DNA from: Planctomycetaceae bacterium | GTDB lineage: Bacteria > Planctomycetota > Planctomycetia > Planctomycetales > Planctomycetaceae | DNA length: 5,443 nucleotides | NCBI GenBank assembly: GCA_947463775.1 | Contig: CANHVD010000445.1 | Span: 1-5,443, forward strand | Direction: 5' to 3' | Shown here: one piece after another, positions 1 to 5,346 of the stretch | Layout: every line of letters starts with the position of its first letter | Position numbering within the stretch: position 1 is the stretch's first letter | Notes under the pieces: generated by a model | Told to the model about the DNA's origin: nothing | Database searches by the model: none | What the model saw: the letters and a program-made list of their open reading frames with translations, nothing else | Made by a program: the position numbers and the translations under genes

Positions 1-765
1 AAGGGTGGCGTCGGAAAAACCACGGTCGCGGCTGCGGTGGCCGTCGCGCTTGCCGAACGAGGACTCGAAGTGCATCTGTCTACCACCGATCCAGCCGCGC
101 ACATTGCCGCCGCAGTTGCCGGAGAAACGTATCCTAATCTTACGGTCAGCCGAATCGACCCAGTCGCCGAGACCGCAAAGTACTCGCAGGAAGTCATGAC
201 CAACGCCGGCGCCGGGCTGGACGCATCGGGCAAAGCGCTGCTGGAAGAAGATCTGCGTTCGCCATGCACGGAAGAGATTGCCGTCTTCCGTGCGTTCGCT
301 GATGCCGTTGCGGAAGGAACCAACCGCTTCGTGGTGCTCGATACGGCTCCGACCGGTCATACTGTTTTGCTGCTGGACTCGGCACTCGCGTATCATCGCG
401 AGGTCACTCGCCAGACCAGCGGAATGCCGGAGGCTGTGAAAAATCTGCTGCCGCGATTGCGAGACAAACAGTTTACTCGAGTACTGCTCGTGACCCTTCC
501 GGAGGCAACTCCCGTGCATGAGGCCGCTCAGTTGCAACGCGATCTTCGTCGAGCAGAGATCGAACCGTACGCATGGATTATCAACAACAGTCTGTGTCCG
601 CTAAACGTTACGGACCCGCTGCTGGTCGAACGCCAGAAACAAGAAGCTCGCTACATCCACGAAGTCGTCAACAGTCAGGCCAGCCGTACGGCTCTGATCG
701 CCTGGCAACTCGAATCACCCGTCGGTCCCGAGGCATTGAAACGCGCAATACAGGCCAGCGGTTAA
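1..765 (+). CDS. arsA: ArsA arsenite-activated ATPase, C-terminal (A2) half; 5' end cut by the window edge
   Basis: Cytoplasmic ATPase that drives arsenite/antimonite export through a membrane partner (ArsB or Acr3). The reading frame is open from base 1, so the start lies upstream. The 254 visible residues begin inside the A2 P-loop (KGGVGKTT, 1-8). They continue with the switch segment STTDPAAH (27-34), LLEEDLRSPCTEE (80-92) and the ArsA signature DTAPTGHT (114-121), and end with a nucleotide-base-binding-type WIINNS (192-197). By alignment from memory with E. coli ArsA, Ser87, Cys89 and His120 correspond to metalloid-site residues Ser420, Cys422 and His453, so the A2 contribution to the arsenite site is intact. 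Cys113, Cys172 and His148 of the A1 half would lie outside the window. The length and ending fit a normal A2 half with no frameshift. A single-domain ArsA/GET3 homologue is less likely, because the sequence follows A2, not A1. The next gene is an arsenate reductase, which supports the arsenic role. Confidence 0.96.
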   Translation, partial: KGGVGKTTVAAAVAVALAERGLEVHLSTTDPAAHIAAAVAGETYPNLTVSRIDPVAETAKYSQEVMTNAGAGLDASGKALLEEDLRSPCTEEIAVFRAFADAVAEGTNRFVVLDTAPTGHTVLLLDSALAYHREVTRQTSGMPEAVKNLLPRLRDKQFTRVLLVTLPEATPVHEAAQLQRDLRRAEIEPYAWIINNSLCPLNVTDPLLVERQKQEARYIHEVVNSQASRTALIAWQLESPVGPEALKRAIQASG

Positions 766-858
766 GTCGTGGCGACGGAATATTGACACCAAACCGACAA
801 CGCGCTACTGTCTGTTGATTCCGCCATGGATTCAGGAACGACATCGACCACCAACGCA

Positions 859-890
859 GAGGCGACGGCTGTGGCGTGAGAGGTCGCCTC
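859..890. other. Stem-loop between arsA and arsC (8-bp perfect stem)
   Basis: GAGGCGAC (859-866) and GTCGCCTC (883-890) are perfectly complementary around a 16-nt loop. The element lies about 95 nt after the arsA stop. No T-run follows (the next bases are CGACTTGAAA), so it is not a textbook intrinsic terminator. It could be a weak terminator, an mRNA processing or stability element, or an operator. The structure is seen directly; the function is inferred. Confidence 0.4.
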
Positions 891-967
891 CGACTTGAAA
901 AATGGACAATCGTTGAACAACCCGCTGGGGTCCCGCTTCTTACTCTGAGTTAACCCAATGAACCGCG

Positions 968-982
968 CAGGCAGCCTGCCTG
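968..982. promoter_or_regulatory. Perfect 15-nt dyad upstream of the arsC start (possible operator)
   Basis: CAGGCAG-C-CTGCCTG is a perfect inverted repeat of 7-nt arms around one central base. It lies 20 nt before the preferred ATG of the arsenate reductase gene. If translation instead starts at ATG 958, the dyad would be inside the coding sequence (encoding roughly AGSLP). A dimeric repressor such as ArsR could bind a site of this shape, but it does not match an ArsR operator I can name, and no clear -35/-10 pair surrounds it. Confidence 0.25.
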
Positions 983-1002
983 TTTTACAGAAAGCAGAAT
1001 CG

Positions 1003-1656
1003 ATGACTGAGCCAGTTCAGACCGTACCAGGTCGACTCTACATGGAGATTGAATCATATGTTTCGAAACGGTCGCAGGAGTTCGAGCAGATTTCCGAGGA
1101 GCGAAAAGCGGAACTGCAGCAGCTTGCGGTTTATGTGGGTGAGTGCATCGCAAAGGGACACGATGCGAAGCTGACGTTCGTCTGTACGCACAATTCGCGA
1201 CGAAGCCATCTGACGCAGATCTGGACGCAGATCGCTGCAGCTCATTATGGCGTGAATCATGTGCAGACGTTCTCAGGAGGCACCGAAGTAACAGCCTGCA
1301 ATCCTCGCACGGTTGCCGCCCTGAAACGCTGTGGGCTTCGGATCAGCATCAAAGCAGAATCCAGCTCAAATCCGCACTATGCCGTCGCGTTTTCTGACAT
1401 GGAACCGCCACTGATTTGCTTTTCCAAGGTCTTCAATCACGCTCCGAATCCGTCGTCGAATTACTGTGCTGTAATGACGTGTTCTCATGCTGACCAAAAC
1501 TGCCCCGTCGCCATCGGCTGTGACCTGCGACTGGCGATCAGGTATGAAGATCCCAAAGTTTCCGACGACACACCACAGGAAGCCGCCACATACGATGAAC
1601 GCTGCGCGCAGATCGCTCGAGAAATGTTGTACGCGATGTCGCAGGTAAGTCGCTGA
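1003..1656 (+). CDS. arsC: Thioredoxin-type arsenate reductase / low-molecular-weight phosphatase-fold protein, long form
   Basis: Probably reduces arsenate to arsenite in the cytoplasm. The 217 residues have an N-terminal helical extension of about 55 residues, then the phosphatase-type P-loop VCTHNSRRS with nucleophile Cys61 and Arg67 (C-x5-R). CSHADQNC supplies Cys160 and Cys167, and YEDPK supplies an Asp-Pro (Asp183). These align with Cys10, Cys82, Cys89 and Asp105 of the Staphylococcus ArsC relay, which is recharged by thioredoxin. The Asn and Ser of the P-loop are kept, but the Cys15 position of CTGNSCR is Arg here. Ten cysteines in all is high. Classic ArsC is about 130 residues; long forms with this extension are, as I recall, often annotated protein-tyrosine-phosphatase and found in ars loci of Planctomycetota and Bacteroidota. 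Start: ATG 958 would add 15 residues with no family resemblance and overlap a perfect dyad. ATG 1003 has a modest AGAAAG upstream, and ATG 1042 is a third option. The neighbour arsA supports an arsenic role. Confidence 0.88.
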   Translation: MTEPVQTVPGRLYMEIESYVSKRSQEFEQISEERKAELQQLAVYVGECIAKGHDAKLTFVCTHNSRRSHLTQIWTQIAAAHYGVNHVQTFSGGTEVTACNPRTVAALKRCGLRISIKAESSSNPHYAVAFSDMEPPLICFSKVFNHAPNPSSNYCAVMTCSHADQNCPVAIGCDLRLAIRYEDPKVSDDTPQEAATYDERCAQIAREMLYAMSQVSR

Positions 1657-1842
1657 AGCAAACGCGGTCTGTCGTGCAATTCTATCGGAGAAGCGACAAC
1701 GCCAGCAGGTCGCTGACACTTCGGAATGCCTGTCGCCTCTGGCCTTGCGAAACTCGTCTGACTTTCTCGGACAGCAGGCTCATTCAACTTTGCACCCCGA
1801 CTTCTGAGATGCGAAGAAGCCCAGGAATGAACTCTGTGAATC

Positions 1843-1857
1843 TCTTCGATTCGAAGA
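1843..1857. repeat. Perfect 15-nt dyad in the spacer
   Basis: TCTTCGA-T-TCGAAGA: two 7-nt arms around a single base, about 190 nt upstream of the next gene's start. It is too tight to fold as a hairpin with all pairs, so if functional it is more likely a protein-binding site. No matching second copy was seen. Confidence 0.25.
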
Positions 1858-2033
1858 CTTCGGGCTAGCTTGACGAAATTTCCTGGCAAAAAACGCTTCA
1901 GAATAAATTCACAGCCTCAAAATAGAATTCGACGCCGATCGCTCTCGTCAGAAGTCCACGACTTATGGCTCCACAACAACTGTACGGAACATTCGACGAA
2001 TCCCAACAACGCTTCACGTACCGCCAATCCATT

Positions 2034-2038
2034 AGAGG
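2034..2038 (+). promoter_or_regulatory. Ribosome binding site that decides GTG 2047
   Basis: AGAGG followed by an 8-nt spacer (CCATTAAA) and GTG. This fixes the start of the following gene at the codon that opens a signal peptide, rather than at TTG 1870. Confidence 0.55.
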
Positions 2039-2046
2039 CCATTAAA

Positions 2047-3420
2047 GTGACCCGCACACCATCGATCTGCCAGCTTATCATGCTACTGACATTTTACGGT
2101 TCAACCGTCATGGCGCAGGCACCTGATCCAAAACAGCCAGTTACTCGCGATATTGGATCACGACGAGAGCTGTTTGTGGATCGCTTTCTGATTGATCGGC
2201 TTGAAAACGCAACGCTCAAGCTGCATGAACCGCGACTCGCACCGGCGATGTCAGAACCGGCCGACAACCTGGAATACGGCACAGTGATCAAAGACGGAGA
2301 TCTGTTTCGGCTGTACACGCGAGATGCCCGCGGATCGAAATTCGATGGCGATACAACCGAGGTCACTCGGTACTGTGAAAGTCGCGATGGCATCCACTGG
2401 ACGAAACCAAAGCTGGGGCTTGTAGAAATTGATGGCTCAAAAGACAACAACGTAATTCTGCATGAGGCTCCGTACTGTCACAACTTTTCGCCATTCCTCG
2501 ATCAGCGTCCCGACGTGCCATCTGAAGAACGATTCAAGGCACTGGGTGGAACGGTGAAGTCGGGTCTCGTTGCGTTCATCTCGGCGGACGGAATTCACTG
2601 GAAGAAACTGCGACCAGAGCCTGTCGTTACTTACACAAAGGAGTATGCGTTCGATTCGCAGAACGTATCGTTCTGGTCAGAAGCCGAAAGCTGCTATGTC
2701 TGTTACTTCCGACACTTCCTCGACAAAAAACTGCGATCGGTTTGTCGGACCACATCGGCGGATTTCGTAACATGGTCTGAACCCGTGCAACTCAAGCCCA
2801 ATTTTCCGGGCGAGCATATCTACACGACTCTGACGCATCCCTACTTTCGAGCCCCACACATCTACATCGCTACGCCAACACGTTTTCATCCCGAGCGAGG
2901 CGAGAGTACCGACATCTTGTTCATGACAACTCGCGGTGGTAATCCCTACGATCGCACTTTTCGCGAAGCTTTCATTCGCCCTGGACTGGACCCGGATCGC
3001 TGGGGCAATCGTTCCAACTACGCCGCACTCAACATCGTGCCAACAAGTCCGACAGAGATGTCGATTTACACAACACCGTTCCGCCGGTTTACTCTGCGAA
3101 CGGATGGTTTTGCTTCGGTGCATGTGGGAGCTGACGTTGGCGAATTGATGACTCAACCACTGCGATTTACGGGCAAGCAACTTGTGATCAATTATTCGAC
3201 CAGCGCTGGCGGTAGTTTACGAGTTGAGGTCCTTGACGGATCCGGCCAGCCGATCCCTGACTTTACGCTGACCGACAGCCGCAACCTCGTTGGAGACACG
3301 ATTGAGCAACAAGTCCAGTGGAAGAAAGGGAGTGATGTTTCGTCTCTTGCTGGTCAACCAGTGCGATTGCGATTCGTGATGCAGGAAGCAGATCTGTTTG
3401 CGATTCAGTTTCGCGAATGA
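2047..3420 (+). CDS. Secreted glycosidase-like beta-propeller protein (GH32/GH43-type fold), substrate unknown
   Basis: Exported 457-residue protein. From GTG 2047 it starts with a Sec signal peptide: a short n-region with Arg3, a hydrophobic core LIMLLTFYG, and likely cleavage after VMA at 23/24. The mature part opens with ELFVDRFLID (41-50). It then carries blade-like repeats resembling the S-x-D-G-x-x-W motif: SRDGIHWTK (112-120), SADGIHWKK (179-187) and SADFVTWSE (237-245). Other conserved-looking stretches are DSQNVSFWSE (203-212), YFRAPHIYIA (266-275) and TTRGGNPYDRTF (294-305). The last 90 or so residues look like a beta-sandwich. From memory, this overall pattern is a common planctomycete family annotated as glycosyl hydrolase-like or hypothetical, in the five-bladed arabinanase/invertase propeller class. 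I cannot assign catalytic acids or a sugar, and the protein may bind rather than cleave. The longer frame from TTG 1870 would bury the signal peptide 59 residues inside. It precedes a Tat-exported DUF1501 gene on the same strand. Confidence 0.85.
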   Translation: MTRTPSICQLIMLLTFYGSTVMAQAPDPKQPVTRDIGSRRELFVDRFLIDRLENATLKLHEPRLAPAMSEPADNLEYGTVIKDGDLFRLYTRDARGSKFDGDTTEVTRYCESRDGIHWTKPKLGLVEIDGSKDNNVILHEAPYCHNFSPFLDQRPDVPSEERFKALGGTVKSGLVAFISADGIHWKKLRPEPVVTYTKEYAFDSQNVSFWSEAESCYVCYFRHFLDKKLRSVCRTTSADFVTWSEPVQLKPNFPGEHIYTTLTHPYFRAPHIYIATPTRFHPERGESTDILFMTTRGGNPYDRTFREAFIRPGLDPDRWGNRSNYAALNIVPTSPTEMSIYTTPFRRFTLRTDGFASVHVGADVGELMTQPLRFTGKQLVINYSTSAGGSLRVEVLDGSGQPIPDFTLTDSRNLVGDTIEQQVQWKKGSDVSSLAGQPVRLRFVMQEADLFAIQFRE

Positions 3421-3487
3421 GGTGACGGAGTCTACGATTCACGTTTTGAAACATCATGGCACTCTCTCAAGCTTCGTCTTTTGCAGA

Positions 3488-3509
3488 GGATGGGCATTCT
3501 TGCCCGTCT
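3488..3509. repeat. Strong 9-bp hairpin after the propeller gene
   Basis: GGATGGGCA (3488-3496) pairs with TGCCCGTCT (3501-3509) around the tetraloop TTCT, with two G-T wobbles. It lies 67 nt after the stop of the propeller gene and could end its transcript, although no T-run follows (next bases AAATACAG). It is also the left half of the composite palindrome described for 3488-3537. Confidence 0.55.
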
Positions 3510-3537
3510 AAATACAGTCAGACAGGAATGTCCAACG
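3488..3537. repeat. REP-like composite palindrome (hairpin plus degenerate inverted copy)
   Basis: The hairpin half carries GGATGGGCATTCTTGCC (3488-3504). AGACAGGAATGTCCAACG (3520-3537) is a shortened inverted copy: its reverse complement contains TTGGACATTC and ends CTGTCT, against ATGGGCATTC and CCCGTCT in the first half. A GC-rich hairpin with a nearby inverted partner in an intergenic gap is the shape of REP/BIME-type dispersed repeats. From memory, TGGGCATTCTTGCCC-type elements recur between genes in planctomycete genomes; that recollection needs a genome search. Confidence 0.4.
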
Positions 3538-3553
3538 ACAGTTAAAGTCCAAC
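3530..3553. repeat. Short direct repeat GTCCAAC at the right edge of the palindrome
   Basis: GTCCAAC occurs at 3530-3536 and again at 3547-3553, separated by GACAGTTAAA. The second copy continues into CCTAC-like sequence. This can be read as a small insertion or slippage duplication at the end of the repeat element. Confidence 0.35.
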
Positions 3554-3662
3554 CTACATCATTGGCATTCGGAGATCTGCTTCGATGTGATCGGCGGTTG
3601 GCCTTTGCGTCTGCAGCCGGATGACGATAGAGTCACGGTTGCCTGACCACTGGGACTTTTGT

Positions 3663-3667
3663 GAGGA
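3663..3667 (+). promoter_or_regulatory. Ribosome binding site that decides GTG 3673
   Basis: GAGGA, 5 nt before GTG 3673. The alternative in-frame GTG at 3661 overlaps this site and has only ACTTTT before it, so 3673 is the better start. Confidence 0.5.
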
Positions 3668-3672
3668 CGATC

Positions 3673-5112
3673 GTGCCCCGATTCAAAACGCCGGAAAGAT
3701 TACTGTGCGATGGATTGAGTCGTCGAGATCTCATGAAGGTCAGCGGTCTCTCAGTCCTTAGCGGATTAACACTGCCACGACCTGGCCGAGCAGCAGATTC
3801 AAACATTCCCAAACCGTCCGGGCCCGCGAAGTCCGTGATTCTGTTCAATCTGCTGGGTGGCCCCAGTCAGCTGGACATGTTTGACATGAAGCCAGCTGCC
3901 CCTGTGGAAGTTCGCGGTGAGTTTAAGTCCATCCAGACTTCGCTGCCGGGTTTGCAGATCTGCGAGCATATGCCGAACATCGCACGGATGATGCACAAGA
4001 CAGCACTCATTCGCACGGTGACTCATGGTTACAATTCCCATAACCCGCTCAACATTATGACGGGCTGGAGCCTCGGCAATCCTGCCGCTCTGTCCCCCGA
4101 TCCCAACGACCCACCGGACATCGGCGCGGTGTGTCAGTATCTTGGCATGGGACCGGAGGACATGCCTGGCGCGTTTTGTTTGCCGTGTTACCCGGGCTGG
4201 GGCGAGAGCGGCATGTATCCGGGACTTCGACGCCCCGGGCCATACGGAGGTCACCTCGGCAGCCAATACGATCCGCTGTTTGCGCTATGCGATCCGACCT
4301 TCGACCGAAAACCGGATCGCCCTTATTACGGGACTGCTATCGCGCTGGGTGAACCTCAAATGCCGTCCGCCGACGCGCTGCCCGACATGACCAATCAGCG
4401 TCTCAATTACCGCCGGTCAATGCTGACACGGATCGACAAAGATTTCCAGCAGGCTTTCAAATCTCAGTCAGTTCAACAGCTTGAGCGGTTTCAGGATCAA
4501 GCCTTCAGTCTGCTCTGCGGCAGCAAAGTTCGAGATGCATTCGACCTCTCCCGCGAGTCTACTGAACTGCGACAGAGCTATGGCCGAACACTCTTCGGAA
4601 ACTCTATGCTGGTCGCTCGCCGACTGGTTGAAGCGGGCGTACCGTTTATCAGCGTGCATGCAGAGAACTTTCTGCCAAACGGCTCATTCACCTACGACAT
4701 GCACGAGAACAATTTCGCAATGTTGAAGGAACACAACTTGCCGGTGCTCGACACACTTTTGCCGGCCCTTGTGGACGATCTTGAGCAGCGTGGTTTGCTC
4801 GACTCAACGTTGATCTATGTCATGGGCGAAATGGGACGTTCGCCGAAGGTTAACGCCAAAGCCGGACGAGATCATTGGCCGCAGTGTGGCTTTTGCCTTA
4901 TGATTGGAGGAGGAATCAAACCCGGTATCGAATACGGGACGACCGACGCGATCGCTGCTTATCCCGCATCCAACCCGGTTTCCCCCGCCGACATTGTGGC
5001 AACGATTTACAAACAACTGGGGATTGATCCATCCACAATGCTCCCGGATCGTACTGGCCGACCTTTGCCAATTGCTCACGGTGGCCAACCGATCTGGGAC
5101 ATCATTGGGTAA
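3673..5112 (+). CDS. Tat-exported DUF1501 family protein
   Basis: A 479-residue protein of the DUF1501 family, very abundant in planctomycetes. As I recall, Pfam groups it with the alkaline phosphatase/sulfatase superfamily, but the reaction is unknown. The N-terminus has the twin-arginine motif SRRDLMK (16-22) before a hydrophobic stretch VSGLSVLSGLTL, and processing is likely near residues 39-42, so it is exported folded. Family landmarks follow: LGGPSQLDMFDMKP (61-74), IRTVTHGYNSHN (113-124), YDMHENNF (341-348, a variant of the usual WDTH motif), GEMGRSPKVN (385-394, against the usual GEFGRTPKIN), GRDHWP (398-403) and MIGGGIKPG. The full family length is present with no frameshift. DUF1501 genes usually pair with DUF1549/DUF1553 or c-type cytochrome genes; here the upstream partner is a propeller protein and no such gene is visible. 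GTG 3673 is chosen over GTG 3661 for its ribosome site; the difference is four residues. Confidence 0.94.
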   Translation: MPRFKTPERLLCDGLSRRDLMKVSGLSVLSGLTLPRPGRAADSNIPKPSGPAKSVILFNLLGGPSQLDMFDMKPAAPVEVRGEFKSIQTSLPGLQICEHMPNIARMMHKTALIRTVTHGYNSHNPLNIMTGWSLGNPAALSPDPNDPPDIGAVCQYLGMGPEDMPGAFCLPCYPGWGESGMYPGLRRPGPYGGHLGSQYDPLFALCDPTFDRKPDRPYYGTAIALGEPQMPSADALPDMTNQRLNYRRSMLTRIDKDFQQAFKSQSVQQLERFQDQAFSLLCGSKVRDAFDLSRESTELRQSYGRTLFGNSMLVARRLVEAGVPFISVHAENFLPNGSFTYDMHENNFAMLKEHNLPVLDTLLPALVDDLEQRGLLDSTLIYVMGEMGRSPKVNAKAGRDHWPQCGFCLMIGGGIKPGIEYGTTDAIAAYPASNPVSPADIVATIYKQLGIDPSTMLPDRTGRPLPIAHGGQPIWDIIG

Positions 5113-5245
5113 CTCGATGATCGTTGAGCCGTCGTAGCGTTGTTGCTTCTGTGTCTGGGTCGGCTTCTCTTTTCGATTCAGATATCCGTACAGCCCTGCC
5201 TATTGCTCCAAAAACAGTCGGGAGTTTATCTCTGTAAGGCATTCA

Positions 5246-5283
5246 ACCGCATAGCCCGGAACGAGTATCACGCGGCTATGGGT
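5246..5283. repeat. Strong bulged hairpin downstream of the DUF1501 gene
   Basis: ACC (5246-5248) and CATAGCCCG (5250-5258) pair with CG (5271-5272), GGCTATG (5274-5280) and GGT (5281-5283). This gives about 12 bp with a single bulged base on each side and a 12-nt loop (5259-5270). It lies about 135 nt after the DUF1501 stop and 63 nt before the next start. No T-run follows. It could be a transcript end, a leader structure of the next gene or a dispersed intergenic repeat. Confidence 0.45.
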
Positions 5284-5317
5284 GCCGTTGGAAACAAGGG
5301 ATTTGATGATGGATCGT

Positions 5318-5333
5318 TGAGGCGTAATCCTCA
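5318..5333 (+). promoter_or_regulatory. Small hairpin abutting the ribosome site of the last gene
   Basis: TGAGG (5318-5322) pairs with CCTCA (5329-5333) around the loop CGTAAT, ending 1 nt before the AAGGGAG ribosome site. It leaves that site exposed while covering the alternative TTG at 5317. Five base pairs is modest, so it may be chance. Confidence 0.25.
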
Positions 5334-5334
5334 G

Positions 5335-5341
5335 AAGGGAG
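5335..5341 (+). promoter_or_regulatory. Ribosome binding site that decides TTG 5347
   Basis: AAGGGAG with a 5-nt spacer (ATATC) before TTG. It is the best Shine-Dalgarno match in the window and the main reason to call a gene here. Confidence 0.55.
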
Positions 5342-5346
5342 ATATC

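Larger units (their letters stand above)
1657..2046. other. Gene-free spacer (390 nt) between the arsenic genes and the secreted-protein genes
   Basis: No convincing gene on either strand. A reading frame can be extended upstream from the next gene to TTG 1870, but its translation (rich in Asn, Arg and Ser, with AGA, ATA and AAT codons) looks non-coding. Visible structure: a weak 6-bp stem AGCGAC/GTCGCT (1692-1697 with 1709-1714) shortly after the arsC stop; a perfect dyad at 1843-1857; and an AT-rich stretch from about 1870 to 1930 with a -10-like TAGAAT (1923-1928) lacking a paired -35. The AT-rich part is the likeliest place for the promoter of the downstream gene, but I cannot place it. 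Confidence 0.6.

Noticed and set aside
826..879. 17-codon ATG frame in the arsA-arsC gap
   Set aside because: No ribosome site, a low-complexity Thr/Ala peptide, and it overlaps the stem-loop; no support as a gene.
958..1002. Upstream ATG for the arsenate reductase
   Set aside because: The extra 15 residues show no family resemblance, there is no ribosome site before 958, and the segment contains a perfect dyad. Not fully excluded.
1692..1714. 6-bp stem after the arsC stop as a terminator
   Set aside because: Short stem, 11-nt loop and no T-run; too weak to call.
1870..1875. TTGACG as a -35 box
   Set aside because: No -10-like hexamer at 16-18 nt; the nearest, TAGAAT at 1923, is far too distant.
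1366..1889. Long minus-strand frames opposite the arsC end and the spacer
   Set aside because: Antisense shadows with no recognisable domains, and arginine- and serine-rich out-of-frame composition.
1870..2046. Upstream TTG-started extension of the propeller gene
   Set aside because: It would place the signal peptide about 60 residues inside the protein, its composition looks non-coding, and GTG 2047 has a good ribosome site.
2677..3180. 167-codon minus-strand frame inside the propeller gene
   Set aside because: It lies wholly antisense to a well-supported coding region and its translation has no domain features.
3562..3591. TTGGCA with TGTGAT 18 nt later as a promoter for the DUF1501 gene
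   Set aside because: The -10 matches the consensus at only four of six positions, which is expected by chance in a gap of this length.
3799..4266. 155-codon minus-strand frame inside the DUF1501 gene
   Set aside because: Antisense shadow of a conserved family gene.
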